Below are positions 8,405 to 18,197 of a stretch of DNA of 64,000 nt, piece after piece (position 1 is the stretch's first letter; every line of letters begins with the position of its first letter). This DNA comes from Mesorhizobium prunaredense (lineage in GTDB: Bacteria > Pseudomonadota > Alphaproteobacteria > Rhizobiales > Rhizobiaceae), in assembly GCF_900156895.1 (NCBI RefSeq), contig NZ_FTPD01000017.1, positions 106,094 through 170,093 on the forward strand, in the 5' to 3' direction. The translations under genes and the position numbers were made by a program. Below the pieces are notes generated by a model. It searched no databases and was not told the origin of the DNA. It saw nothing but the letters and a program-made list of their open reading frames with translations.

Positions 8405-10651
8405 ATGGCTGCAACCGCCGCACAAACCCGTTATCGCGTTGAAGGCATGGATTGTGCCGGCTGCGCGACGAAAATCGATAGCGCGGTGCGGCGCATGCAT
8501 GGCGTCCAGGATGTGAACGTCTCGGTCACTGCCGGCACCATGACCGTCCGGCACGCTGCCGAAAGCGACCTCGCCGCGATCGAAAAGAAGGTGACGGGCC
8601 TCGGCTATTCTGTGGCTCAGCTCACGAGCGAAGCCGGACAGAATGCCAAACCGGCCGGGCACGGCACCAAAGGCGGCCATGACCACGCTGGCCACGACCA
8701 TGCTGGCCGCGACCTTGCCGGCACAGCCCAAGATGGCCACGACGACGTGGAGAGCTTGCATGGCCACGACCACACGCCGGCCACGGGGCCGTGGTGGAAC
8801 AGCGCCAAAGGCCGGCTGAGCATCGCCAGCGGCGCCGCATTGGCCGCAGCTTTTGCTATTCACTATTTCTGGCCGGCCACCGGCGTCTGGCTTTTCATTG
8901 CCGCCATGCTGATCGGACTGGTGCCGATTGCACGGCGAGCTGTGATGGCCGCGCTCGCCGGCATTCCCTTCACCATCGAAATGCTGATGACCATCGCGGC
9001 GATCGGCGCCGTCATCATCGGTGCCGGCGAGGAAGCCGCCACCGTGGTCTTCCTGTTCCTCGTCGGCGAGTTGCTGGAAGGCGTGGCCGCCGGCAAGGCG
9101 CGCTCCAGCATCCAGGCGCTGACCACGCTGGTGCCCAAGACGGCATTCCTGGAGGAGAATGGCGCCACGCGCGAAGTTCCGGCCGAAGCCCTTGGGGTTG
9201 GCGCCGTCATTCTGGTGCGGCCGGGCGATCGCATTCCAGCCGACGGCAAGATCATCGAGGGCGAAAGCGCCATCGATGAATCGCCGGTGTCGGGGGAAAG
9301 CGTGCCGGTGCGCAAGGGCGTCGACGCGGACGTATTCGCCGGCACCATCAATGGCGACGGCGTGTTGCGCATCACCGTCACGGCTGCGGCGTCCGACAAC
9401 ACCATCGCCCGCATCGTCAAGCTGGTCGAGGAGGCCCAGGAAAGCAAGGCGCCGACGGAACGCTTCATCGACCGTTTCTCACGCTGGTATACGCCCGCCG
9501 TCGTCGCCGTGGGGGCTCTGGTGGCCGTCGTCCCGCCGCTGGCCTTCGGCGGCGACTGGAACGAATGGATCTACAAAGGCCTGGCGCTGCTGCTCATCGG
9601 CTGCCCCTGCGCGCTCGTCATATCGGTGCCGGCGGCAATCGCCGCCTCGCTCTCGGCCGGCGCCAGGCGTGGTCTTTTAATGAAAGGCGGCGCGGTGCTG
9701 GAAGGCTTGGGCAAGATCACCGCCGTGGCTTTGGACAAGACCGGGACGCTGACTGAAGGCAAGCCCGTGGTGACGGATGTCGTGGCCATCGGGATCAGCG
9801 AAAAAGAGGTGCTGTCGCTGGCCGCTGCACTCGAAACCGGATCGGGTCATCCGTTGGCCCGGGCTATCCTGCGAAAGGCCAAGGCCGATCGCGTGCCGGT
9901 GCCGCCAGCGGCGGAGGCCAAGGCGCTCGGCGGCAAAGGCGTCGTCGGTCGCATTGGCGGTAAGAACGTCTTCCTGGGCTCGCCGATCGCTGGAGGCGAG
10001 AAGGTCGCGCTGCCGGCCGAGCAGGCGGCCCGCATCGCCAAACTCAATGACCAGGGCAAGTCGGTGTCGGTGCTGCTGATCAACGATGTGCTGGCCGGTT
10101 TTATCGCCATGCGCGACGAGCCTCGGCCGGACGCGCAGGCCGGCCTCAAGGCGCTCACCGATGTAGGCATCAGGACTGTCATGCTGACTGGCGACAACCA
10201 GCGCACGGCGGCAGCAATCGGCAAGCACCTCGATATCGAGGTGCGCTCGGAACTGCTGCCCGAAGACAAGCAGAGCATTGTCGGCGAGTTGAAAGGGCAG
10301 GGGCTGACGGTCGCTAAGGTCGGCGACGGCATCAACGATGCGCCGGCGCTCGCCGCGGCCGACATCGGCATTGCCATGGGCGGCGGCACCGATGTCGCCC
10401 TGGAGACGGCAGATGCGGCGGTGCTGCATGGCCGCGTCGGCGATGTCGCGGCGATGATAAAACTGTCTCAGGCGACCATGGCCAACATCAAGCAGAACAT
10501 CACCATGGCGTTGGGGCTGAAGGCGGTGTTCCTGGTGACGACCGTAGTCGGCATCACCGGCCTGTGGCCCGCCATTCTCGCCGACACAGGCGCGACGGTG
10601 CTGGTGACAGCCAACGCCATGCGGCTGTTGCGCTGGAAAGGTGGGGTGTAG
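8405..10651 (+). CDS. zntA: P1B-type heavy-metal efflux ATPase (Zn/Cd/Pb)
   Basis: Exports divalent metal across the inner membrane using ATP. The 748-residue chain has an N-terminal HMA domain with GMDCAGC (14-20), a histidine/aspartate-rich linker around 78-125, transmembrane helices, the metal-site motif CPC (400-402), the phosphorylated aspartate in DKTGTLT (D444), and GDGINDAPAL. CPC with a His-rich linker fits Zn/Cd/Pb rather than Cu. It is divergent from and probably controlled by the MerR gene. The symbol reflects the family; cadA would serve equally. Confidence 0.93.
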   Translation: MAATAAQTRYRVEGMDCAGCATKIDSAVRRMHGVQDVNVSVTAGTMTVRHAAESDLAAIEKKVTGLGYSVAQLTSEAGQNAKPAGHGTKGGHDHAGHDHAGRDLAGTAQDGHDDVESLHGHDHTPATGPWWNSAKGRLSIASGAALAAAFAIHYFWPATGVWLFIAAMLIGLVPIARRAVMAALAGIPFTIEMLMTIAAIGAVIIGAGEEAATVVFLFLVGELLEGVAAGKARSSIQALTTLVPKTAFLEENGATREVPAEALGVGAVILVRPGDRIPADGKIIEGESAIDESPVSGESVPVRKGVDADVFAGTINGDGVLRITVTAAASDNTIARIVKLVEEAQESKAPTERFIDRFSRWYTPAVVAVGALVAVVPPLAFGGDWNEWIYKGLALLLIGCPCALVISVPAAIAASLSAGARRGLLMKGGAVLEGLGKITAVALDKTGTLTEGKPVVTDVVAIGISEKEVLSLAAALETGSGHPLARAILRKAKADRVPVPPAAEAKALGGKGVVGRIGGKNVFLGSPIAGGEKVALPAEQAARIAKLNDQGKSVSVLLINDVLAGFIAMRDEPRPDAQAGLKALTDVGIRTVMLTGDNQRTAAAIGKHLDIEVRSELLPEDKQSIVGELKGQGLTVAKVGDGINDAPALAAADIGIAMGGGTDVALETADAAVLHGRVGDVAAMIKLSQATMANIKQNITMALGLKAVFLVTTVVGITGLWPAILADTGATVLVTANAMRLLRWKGGV

Positions 10652-10684
10652 ATTGCCGCCTTCGATGTTTTTTGGGACGGCTCG

Positions 10685-10819
10685 ATGAGCAACAATCATT
10701 CGCATCGAAGCGGCGCTTATTATTCGCCCGCGCCGTTTATCGGGGCATTTCTGGCGATTGCCCTTTTGGGTGAGCCGCTGACTGTCCGGCTGCTGCTAGC
10801 GTCCGTGGGCAGCGGCTGA
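10685..10819 (+). pseudogene. Remnant of a DMT-family transporter C-terminus
   Basis: A 44-codon frame opens with a His/Ser start and then reads AYYSPAPFIGAFLAIALLGEPLT. This is the typical last two helices of a DMT (EamA) permease often found beside metal-resistance genes. The rest of the gene is absent, so this is a deletion remnant, possibly left by the event that brought in the next gene. Confidence 0.5.
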
Positions 10820-10903
10820 ACACCTGATCCACCGGCTGGGTCATGGTTAACTGCTTGTCAGTGAAGTTCCTGCAAAGTATCTCTCGCAACGGTGGGGACC
10901 GAG

Positions 10904-12628
10904 ATGAAAAACCAGCTTTGGTTCGGAGATAATTTGACGATTCTGCGAGAAGAAATTGCAGACGAAAGCGTCGATCTTGTCTACCTAGATCCGCCGTTTA
11001 ACAGCCAGGCAAATTACAATGTGCTCTTCCGAACTCCAGACGTAGATGCCGCAAGCGCTCAGGTAGAGGCTTTCCGAGATACATGGACTTGGGGACCAGA
11101 GGCCAAGTGGGCTTTCGATGAGATTATGCACACAGGCGGCAGTGTCACTTCCATTGTTCATGCCCTGCATGCTGCGCTTGGTGACAGCGATATGATGGCC
11201 TACTTGGTTATGATGGCTCAGCGGCTGCATGAATTGCGACGTGTTCTAAAGCCAACGGGAAGCCTGTATCTGCACTGCGATCCAACAGCGAGCCATTATC
11301 TTAAGATCATCCTTGATGCGATTTTTGGTCCCACGAATTTTCTAAACGAGGTGATTTGGAAGAGGACCAGCGCCCATAGCAGTGCACGGCGTTATGGACC
11401 GATCCATGACGTTTTGCTTTTCTATTCGCGGGGAGAACGACATTGCTGGAACGCTCAATATCAACCTTATGACGTAGAATATTTAGACACTTTCTTCGAT
11501 CAAGAGGATGCCGACGGCAGGCGGTGGAAGCGCACTGATCTCACCGGTGCAGGCAAAAGAAACGGGGAGACTGGCAAGCCTTGGCGCGGGATAGATATCA
11601 CCGCCAAGGGACGGCACTGGTCGACCTCGCCCGACCAACTCGACGCCCTTGATCTCGCTGGGAAGGTTCACTGGCCGAAAAAAGAAGGCGGTATGCCCCG
11701 GCTCCGGCAGTATCCCGAGGATCTGCCAGGGGTCGCCCTCCAGGACATTTGGACCGACATCAAGCCGCTTCACAATCGAGCAGCGGAAAGATTGCACTAT
11801 CCCACCCAGAAGCCTGTCGCGCTGTTAGATAGGATACTCCGTTCTTCGGCCAATGAGGGTGGGGTAGTACTGGATCCATTCTGCGGCTGCGGAACCACCA
11901 TCGCTGCTGCTCAGTTGGCCGGTCGTAGGTGGATCGGTATTGATGTGGCGTACCATGCCATCCGAGTGATTGAAGACCGCCTGGCCGATATGCCTGGAAC
12001 GGTCAGCTACGATCTGGGCGGCATCCCCCGCGACTTCGCCAGTGCTGCCCGTCTCGCCGAGCGCGACAAATACCAATTTCAATGGTGGGCCAATTATCTG
12101 GTCGGCGTCCAAGCGCTAAAGGAGATTCGGAAGGGCCCGGATCGTGGCATCGACGGTCAAATGTATTTTATGAACGGGCCGCGCGGGTGGGGACGTGTGC
12201 TAACGTCCGTCAAAGGCGGTCAGCACATCGGAACCAAAGATGTGCGCGAGTTCAAAGCTGTCATCGATCGTGAACGCGCGGAGATGGGCTTGTTCATCTG
12301 CCTTCGAGAACCCACGCGCGACATGCGGTCGGAAGCCGCGTCCTTCGGCTTTGTCGATACCGCCCACGGTCACTTGCCCAGATTGCAGATCGTTTCAATC
12401 GAGCGCTGGTTCAATGGCGAGCGCCCAATCATCCCGTCGCTTGGGCACGTCTCACGGGAGTTCTTCCGCCAAACTTCCAAATCGGAAAAGAGTAAAAAGC
12501 AGAGGCGTCCCGACCCGGCCGCGCCCGAGTTCCCCTTTAGCTTCATTGGCGATGGAAAGGATGCGGTTGTACACTTCAACCCGACCGCTGTCCCAAAGGA
12601 ACAAGAGCTTTCTGGCGGTCTACTGTAG
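10904..12628 (+). CDS. DNA methyltransferase fused to endonuclease-like domain
   Basis: Beta-class N6-adenine or N4-cytosine methyltransferase: catalytic DPPF at 29-32 precedes the AdoMet motif DPFCGCGTT at 324-332. A C-terminal restriction-like domain follows (about 385-520), with RGIDG (D near 413) and SVKGG (K437), as in one-chain methylase/nuclease proteins of phages and mobile islands. ATG 10904 has GGTGGGG upstream; a GTG at 10892 is in frame. No specificity or separate restriction gene is adjacent. The target sequence cannot be inferred. It sits between a transporter remnant and an istB remnant, suggesting a mobile cargo gene. Confidence 0.85.
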   Translation: MKNQLWFGDNLTILREEIADESVDLVYLDPPFNSQANYNVLFRTPDVDAASAQVEAFRDTWTWGPEAKWAFDEIMHTGGSVTSIVHALHAALGDSDMMAYLVMMAQRLHELRRVLKPTGSLYLHCDPTASHYLKIILDAIFGPTNFLNEVIWKRTSAHSSARRYGPIHDVLLFYSRGERHCWNAQYQPYDVEYLDTFFDQEDADGRRWKRTDLTGAGKRNGETGKPWRGIDITAKGRHWSTSPDQLDALDLAGKVHWPKKEGGMPRLRQYPEDLPGVALQDIWTDIKPLHNRAAERLHYPTQKPVALLDRILRSSANEGGVVLDPFCGCGTTIAAAQLAGRRWIGIDVAYHAIRVIEDRLADMPGTVSYDLGGIPRDFASAARLAERDKYQFQWWANYLVGVQALKEIRKGPDRGIDGQMYFMNGPRGWGRVLTSVKGGQHIGTKDVREFKAVIDRERAEMGLFICLREPTRDMRSEAASFGFVDTAHGHLPRLQIVSIERWFNGERPIIPSLGHVSREFFRQTSKSEKSKKQRRPDPAAPEFPFSFIGDGKDAVVHFNPTAVPKEQELSGGLL

Positions 12629-12727
12629 CTGCGACCCCGGCTTTCCAGATCAGGACTATTCCATATCTTGGACTTCCTTGGGTGCCTTTGCGTTCACGGA
12701 TGGTTGCTTTCGCCGTTTTGAGGTCGG

Positions 12728-13150
12728 TTTAGCTGTCGCCCTGGAGCACCATGCGGTGTGCGGTGTGCGTTATGCACGAAACGTTCGAGAATGGCGTCGG
12801 CGACGGTGGGTGTGCGATGAGGTAATGCCATCTGGCCATCTGGCCATCGGGACACGGGCGGAGCGGCGATATCGTTCCTCGACGAATTCGCACAGATGCG
12901 AGCGCTGTTGCCCGGTAGGGGAGTGGGCCATCGAGGACGAGCAGTTGCGTGCGGGTGAGTTTGTCGACGAGGCGGGGGAAGCGTCCGACGAGATGGGCGA
13001 GCGCAATCCTCGAACAGTGCCACGCGCACATAGAGCACGAAACGTTCGAGTCCTACTGCTTCCCGGCCGAAGGCGCCGGCCAGCCACGACTTGCCGTCTG
13101 GCCGGTAGTGATCAGGTTCCCATGGCCGTCCGGGATTTAACGCAACCGCT
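12728..13150 (-). pseudogene. istB: IS21-family istB remnant
   Basis: Minus-strand pieces of an IstB ATPase helper appear in more than one frame: a GKSWLAGAFGREA Walker A region, FVLYVRVALFED, AHLVGRFPRLVDKL, a VLDGPLPYR-like segment and PTVADAILERFVHNAHR near the end. The order matches IstB but frames change repeatedly and the N-terminal third is missing. No istA is visible. Confidence 0.75.
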
Positions 13151-13203
13151 GTCCGCGCTTTCGCCGGTGCCCCTGGACGGTCAGATACCGCTCGCAAGCA
13201 GCA

Positions 13204-15108
13204 TCAGGTACGAGAGGCGGCTTGTCCGGTCGGATCGGCTTCCTCTACGGGAATGTCGTCGAATGACGAGTAGTTCAGATTGTAGAGTTTGGAATAGAGC
13301 CCGCCCATAGCCATCAGTTTGTCATGGTTGCCGGTCTCAATAACCTGGCCGTTCTGAAGCACGATGATACGATCGGCACCCCGGATTGTGGCGAGGCGGT
13401 GAGCGATGACAAGCCCAGTCCGGCCTTCAAGGAGCTTTCTGAGAGCCTTCTGGATCAGCATTTCCGTGTAGCTGTCGATGCTGGCGGTGGCCTCGTCAAG
13501 AACAAGGATCTTGGCGTCGGCGACGAGAGCGCGGGCGAAACTGACAAGCTGGCGCTGGCCGAGAGAAAGATTGCCGCCGCGTTCGCCGAGTTGAGTTTCA
13601 TACCTGTCGGGAAGGCTCATGATGAAATCGTGGGCTCCGACCACCTTGGCGGCCCCGATCACTTTGTCCCGCGTGGCTTCCGTCTTGTGGTAGCGGATGT
13701 TCTCGAAGATCGTCCCGGTGAACAGAAACGGCTCCTGCAGCACCATGGCGATCTGGTTGCCGAGCGATTCCTGTGTGAGATCGCGCACATCATGTCCGCC
13801 GACCATCACTTGGCCTTGCTGAGCATCATAGAAGCGGTGGACGAGGGCCATCGCGCTCGATTTGCCAGAGCCGGTCGGCCCGACTAGGGCGACCGTCTCG
13901 CCGGGATTGACCCGGAAGGAGACGTTTTTCAGCACCGGATGGTTGGGCTCGTAGCCGAACGTGACGTTCCTGAACTCGACCGAGCCGTCCATTTCGGGCG
14001 CAAGGATCCTGGCATCCGGTTTGTCCTGGATCTCGATCCTGACGTCGAGCACATCGGTCAGGCGCTTGCCGGAGGCCATTGCGCGCTGCATGACGGAATA
14101 TTGCGCAGTAAGTGAGCGAATTGGGTCAAAGAAGCGTTGGATATAAAATATGTAGGCAACCAATACCCCCACATCGATGCCGCCATTCACGATCGTGGAG
14201 CCTCCGACCACAATGACGACGGCCATGGCGAGACCGGTGAGGCCATCGACGATCGGCACCATGACCTGTGCATACCTGGCAGCGACCAGGTGTGTCCTGA
14301 GGTCGGCATGTGCTTTGTCGTCATACAGTAGGAAGTTTACCTGCTGGCGGTCCATCGACTGGACGGTTCGCACGCCGTGAATGGCTTCGGCCAACGCGCC
14401 GTTGACGACTGAGTTGGTCTCCTGTGCAGCCATGAAGGCCTCGCGGGCACGCGGCAGCCAAACGATGCGGATCATCAACAGGGCCGGCAAGACCGAGAGC
14501 GTCAGGAAGCCGAGGCTGAAGTTGACCCACAGCATTACGAACATGATGCCGAAGAGAAGCGCGATATCGCCTACGGAGTAGATAGAGGTTTCGAGGAATT
14601 CGTGGATAGAGTTGACGTCGCCTTGAAGGCGGGACATCAGTCGTCCGACCTCGGTCTTGTCCATGAAGGAGAGCGATACCTTCTGCAGATGGATAAACAT
14701 TGCGCACCGGATGTCGAAGAGGACGTTCTCGGCCATTTTCCCCACCACGGTTTCCTGCGCGTAGGCGGCGGCGAAATTAACCAGAATGGCGAGCGCAAAC
14801 GCGCCGGCTGCCGCGAGAACGGCCGAGCGATCAACGCCTGCCGGAGTTATGGCGTGGTCGATCGCGTAGCGGATGATCAGCGGGATGAGAAGCTGCGTGC
14901 CAGTGAAAACCAGCAATGCGGCAACCGAGGCGACTGCCATGGCTCGGTAGGGGCGAACGAAGGCCCAGATGCGGCGAATGATCTTCTTGTCGAAAGCCCG
15001 GCCGAACATCTCCTCCTCGACGCGGTGGGAGCCGACAACCGCGCGCGGGGGGCGCCTACCGCTGTCATGGGGTTCGGTTTCGATTTCGCTGGCGTGCACC
15101 TTGGCCAT
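13204..15108 (-). CDS. ABC exporter half-transporter, second of a pair
   Basis: A 634-residue fused membrane/ATPase protein of the MsbA/multidrug type. Six membrane helices lie within about 45-330; the ATPase has Walker A GPTGSGKS, signature LSLGQRQ, Walker B ILVLDEATASID and a switch histidine in IAHRL. Its start overlaps the stop of the preceding ABC gene by one base, so the two are translationally coupled and probably form a heterodimer. A hydrophilic N-terminal extension of about 40 residues precedes the membrane domain. It lies at the end of the nifB unit. The substrate is unknown. Confidence 0.9.
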   Translation of the reverse strand: MAKVHASEIETEPHDSGRRPPRAVVGSHRVEEEMFGRAFDKKIIRRIWAFVRPYRAMAVASVAALLVFTGTQLLIPLIIRYAIDHAITPAGVDRSAVLAAAGAFALAILVNFAAAYAQETVVGKMAENVLFDIRCAMFIHLQKVSLSFMDKTEVGRLMSRLQGDVNSIHEFLETSIYSVGDIALLFGIMFVMLWVNFSLGFLTLSVLPALLMIRIVWLPRAREAFMAAQETNSVVNGALAEAIHGVRTVQSMDRQQVNFLLYDDKAHADLRTHLVAARYAQVMVPIVDGLTGLAMAVVIVVGGSTIVNGGIDVGVLVAYIFYIQRFFDPIRSLTAQYSVMQRAMASGKRLTDVLDVRIEIQDKPDARILAPEMDGSVEFRNVTFGYEPNHPVLKNVSFRVNPGETVALVGPTGSGKSSAMALVHRFYDAQQGQVMVGGHDVRDLTQESLGNQIAMVLQEPFLFTGTIFENIRYHKTEATRDKVIGAAKVVGAHDFIMSLPDRYETQLGERGGNLSLGQRQLVSFARALVADAKILVLDEATASIDSYTEMLIQKALRKLLEGRTGLVIAHRLATIRGADRIIVLQNGQVIETGNHDKLMAMGGLYSKLYNLNYSSFDDIPVEEADPTGQAASRT

Positions 15109-17057
15109 CAGGGCGCGCCTCTGTACGTGGTCGCAATGTCATCTTCCGGGCGCAACTGAAGATCATGAAGGGCCTTATAGCGCCCGCACTGGGCCAAAAG
15201 CTCCTGATGGGTGCCGCGTTCCACGATCTCGCCATTGTCGACAAACAGGATCCGGTCGGCGTGCTTGAGCGAACTGAGCCGGTGGGCGATGATGATCGTG
15301 ACCCTATCCTTGGCGAAACGCCGTATCGCCGCGCGGATGCGCTGCTCAGTGGCGGCGTCGATCGCGGCCGTTGCGTCGTCGAAAATGACGATTGATGGGC
15401 GCAACATCATCGTGCGAGCTATGGTGAGACGCTGGCGCTGGCCGCCAGAGAGAGAGGCGCCACGTTCGCCGACGACCGTCTTGTAGCCCGCGGGGAGGCC
15501 AAGAATATAATTGTGCAACTGGGCGGATTCGCTAGCGCGCTCGATCCGCTGTGCCTTCGCCCAGGGGTCGCCATAGGCGATGTTGTTCTCGATCGTGGTA
15601 GTGAACAGGAATGCATCTTGCTGTACGACGGCGACCGCCTGGCGAAGCGTGGCGAGGGTAACCCCGCGGATGTCCTGCCCGTCAAGCATGATGGTGCCCC
15701 CAGTGACATCGTAAAAGCGGGGGATCAGGTGAGCCATTGTCGATTTTCCCGAACCCGGCGGACCCACGATCGCGATCGTCTCGCCCCTACGGGCGCTAAA
15801 GGTGATATTCTTCAGAATGGCGCGGTTTCCGGTGCCGGGATATGCAAACGAGACATTGTCGAAGCGCAGAGTGCCTTCCCCGATCTCAAGCGGTCTGGCG
15901 GTGGAAGCATCCCTGATCGTGATGTCCTGGTCGAGCAGACCGAAGAGGCGCGAACCGCAAGTGTAGGCGCGGGCGAAGCCGTTGACCATCAGACCGATCT
16001 GGCGGACGGGCATTTGCAGGATCGTCATGAAGGCCAGGAACATCGTGAGCGTCCCAACGCTGATCTGGCCGGCGATGACCTTGTTGCAACCGATCCAGAG
16101 GACCAACCCCATGGCGAAAAAGAAGGCCAGGGTCATTGCCGACGTATTGGGCACGTAAACGTCAACCTGCTCGTGGGCGAGTTTGAGCGCGTTTTTCGAG
16201 GCGCGGTCGAACTTTACCATTTCATAGGCTTGTGCCGAAAACGCCCGGACAACGCGGATGCCCGCGAGATTTTCCTCCATCACGCGGCCTAGGACGGAAA
16301 GCCGCTCCTGCAGGTCGAGCCAGATGACGCGTAGCTTAAGCTGCGTGACCGACGATCGCCAGGCTACGAAAGGCACGAAGCTTAGCGCGATGAGACCGAG
16401 CACCGGGTCGGTTGAGATCATCATGTAGGCGCCGATCCCGATCAGCATAGTGAGCAGAAGCAAGCGAACCAGGACGGTGGAAAAATACATCCGCACGCCG
16501 TCGAGATCGAGGATGCCGAGAGTGATCAGGTCGCCTGAATGCACCCGGTCGTGAAAGGAAAAGCTCAGGCGCTGGACCTTGTCGTAACAAGCAAGCCGCA
16601 GTTCGTACGCGACGTGGTGCCCGACGGCTTCGGCAAAGTAGTTTTGCGCCATCGTAAAGAGGCCGCGTAGCGTACTCGCGCCGAGCAGCAGGAGAGCAGG
16701 AGTCCAAAGGGCTTGTTCTGCAGCCGTCACCGTGACACCGCCCCCGATGGCTACCTGGGTCTGGTCGACAGCCCGGCCGAGAAGCTGGGGAATGAGCAAC
16801 TGCAGGATTACGGCTACCATCGTCGAACCGATAGCTAACGCGACCTGCCACGGGTGCCTCAAATTCATGCGCGTAATGCGCAGTAGCGTGCTCAAGCCCC
16901 GGCCCCACCCGGCCGCTTTTACATGCGCGGACGATTTGAGAGAGGTCGTGCCAACAGCATCACTGCCCACCGAGTGCCCCGACAGAATTTTGCGCCTTCG
17001 GAAGCGAGCCGGTCGACTCACATCAAAGACGTCCCTCCAAGTTGATCTGGCCACCAT
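15108..17057 (-). CDS. ABC exporter half-transporter, first of a pair
   Basis: A 649-residue ABC exporter with six membrane helices (about 60-360) and an ATPase domain: Walker A GPPGSGKS, signature LSGGQRQ, Walker B IVIFDDATAAID. Walker B ends in D-D, so the usual catalytic glutamate is aspartate, whereas the partner gene has the normal D-E. Such asymmetry is common in heterodimeric exporters. It begins four bases after the SIR2-like gene stop and ends overlapping the partner, implying one transcript. Confidence 0.9.
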   Translation of the reverse strand: MVARSTWRDVFDVSRPARFRRRKILSGHSVGSDAVGTTSLKSSAHVKAAGWGRGLSTLLRITRMNLRHPWQVALAIGSTMVAVILQLLIPQLLGRAVDQTQVAIGGGVTVTAAEQALWTPALLLLGASTLRGLFTMAQNYFAEAVGHHVAYELRLACYDKVQRLSFSFHDRVHSGDLITLGILDLDGVRMYFSTVLVRLLLLTMLIGIGAYMMISTDPVLGLIALSFVPFVAWRSSVTQLKLRVIWLDLQERLSVLGRVMEENLAGIRVVRAFSAQAYEMVKFDRASKNALKLAHEQVDVYVPNTSAMTLAFFFAMGLVLWIGCNKVIAGQISVGTLTMFLAFMTILQMPVRQIGLMVNGFARAYTCGSRLFGLLDQDITIRDASTARPLEIGEGTLRFDNVSFAYPGTGNRAILKNITFSARRGETIAIVGPPGSGKSTMAHLIPRFYDVTGGTIMLDGQDIRGVTLATLRQAVAVVQQDAFLFTTTIENNIAYGDPWAKAQRIERASESAQLHNYILGLPAGYKTVVGERGASLSGGQRQRLTIARTMMLRPSIVIFDDATAAIDAATEQRIRAAIRRFAKDRVTIIIAHRLSSLKHADRILFVDNGEIVERGTHQELLAQCGRYKALHDLQLRPEDDIATTYRGAP

Positions 17058-17061
17058 CGGC

Positions 17062-17946
17062 TCAAGATGCTGATCCGGCGAGTTGCGCCACGGCTTCGCT
17101 CGCTGGCATGTCGATCACCGTGATTCCGCTCGCCGCAAGGAAACGGGCTTCGTTTCTGGTCAGCGTTTGCCCGTCCATTATCGCGTAACGGGGGCCTTCT
17201 GAGCGCTTCATGATCTGCCTGGCGTAAGTGCGCAGCATCTGATCATTGAAGCGGCAGCCGACGAAGAAAAAGCCCCGGTCGACGCGTCGTTCCTTGACCA
17301 CGTCAGGGATAGGCGTCTGGATATCGATTTCAGTCAGGGCTTCGACATAGTCGGAATCGGCGATGAGGAAATTTGCGGCCGGCCTAATACTGCCATGTGG
17401 CGCATAGAGAACCGTCTTTGTCGCTGCTCCAGCCTCGAGTTCCCTTCCCGACAAGTCGTAAGTTCTGGTCCAAATGTCGCCAACTTCGTTCGCCCGTGTA
17501 ACGCCCTGTATCTCGACGACGTCGGTTCGGCCAGCCTCTGCCAGCGCCGCGCGCATGGCGCCTTCGTACCAGCTGTCGATGATGAGGGAGAGCGGGAGTT
17601 TTGCCAGCCAGGCGTGGAGGATGCTCGGCGCCGCCGGCCCCGCAAATATATCAGTCATCCAAGCTTGAAGTGTGCGGCGATGCCGGCGCTGTTCGATGAA
17701 CTGCGCGACCGACCACATATTGGTGCGGATCTTCGAGGGGGCTGGCGCCCGCGTATTGAGTGCCTCGGCAACGGCTTCGGGGGTACACGGTACAGGCGGC
17801 TCAGCAGAGCTGAGCCGGAGGAGACCCGGACCGAGATACGGGATCACCTGATCGGAGACTAACGCTCGTCTGGCCAGCTCAAGCAGCTTTCGGGCAAAAC
17901 TGTCCCGGACGACGACTAGGTGGCCCGAGGTCGGGATCGTGTTCAT
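17062..17946 (-). CDS. SIR2-like domain protein in the nifB unit
   Basis: A 294-residue protein resembling SIR2_2-type NAD-binding domains: VIPYLGPGLL near residue 35 in place of the usual GAG loop, a central segment LPLSLIIDSWYEGAM, then YAPHGSI with a histidine, ADSDYVEAL and FFFVGCRFNDQML. This layout is shared with SIR2-like proteins that deacylate or hydrolyse NAD. The start at 17946 is supported by AAGAGG upstream. It sits between nifT and two ABC exporter genes on one strand. Its role in nitrogen fixation is unknown; the NAD link is inferred. Confidence 0.7.
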   Translation of the reverse strand: MNTIPTSGHLVVVRDSFARKLLELARRALVSDQVIPYLGPGLLRLSSAEPPVPCTPEAVAEALNTRAPAPSKIRTNMWSVAQFIEQRRHRRTLQAWMTDIFAGPAAPSILHAWLAKLPLSLIIDSWYEGAMRAALAEAGRTDVVEIQGVTRANEVGDIWTRTYDLSGRELEAGAATKTVLYAPHGSIRPAANFLIADSDYVEALTEIDIQTPIPDVVKERRVDRGFFFVGCRFNDQMLRTYARQIMKRSEGPRYAIMDGQTLTRNEARFLAASGITVIDMPASEAVAQLAGSAS

Positions 17947-17984
17947 GCTCGTTTCCTCTTGACGCCTCTCATTGACGGGCGGCA

Positions 17985-18197
17985 TCAGTCCCCGTCGGAA
18001 AGCTTCCTTGCCTCGACGGTGATCGGCAGCCGCGTATGCGGCGGAAGATCGGGAAGGAGGAGCCGCCAGCCGTTCCTGAGCGTTACGACCCCGCCCCACA
18101 GGTCCTGGTTCTCGAACTTGATAATCGGCTCCTCGAGATCCTTTTTGGGGACATACGCCGACAACCCGGCCTCGGTCCTGCGGATCATTACTTTCAT
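17985..18197 (-). CDS. nifT: NifT/FixU small protein
   Basis: A 70-residue protein starting MKVMIRRTEAGLSAYVPKKD, the conserved NifT/FixU opening. Its ATG overlaps the nifZ stop, as is usual for the pair. The exact role in nitrogenase maturation is not known. It is the fourth gene of the nifB unit. Confidence 0.93.
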   Translation of the reverse strand: MKVMIRRTEAGLSAYVPKKDLEEPIIKFENQDLWGGVVTLRNGWRLLLPDLPPHTRLPITVEARKLSDGD

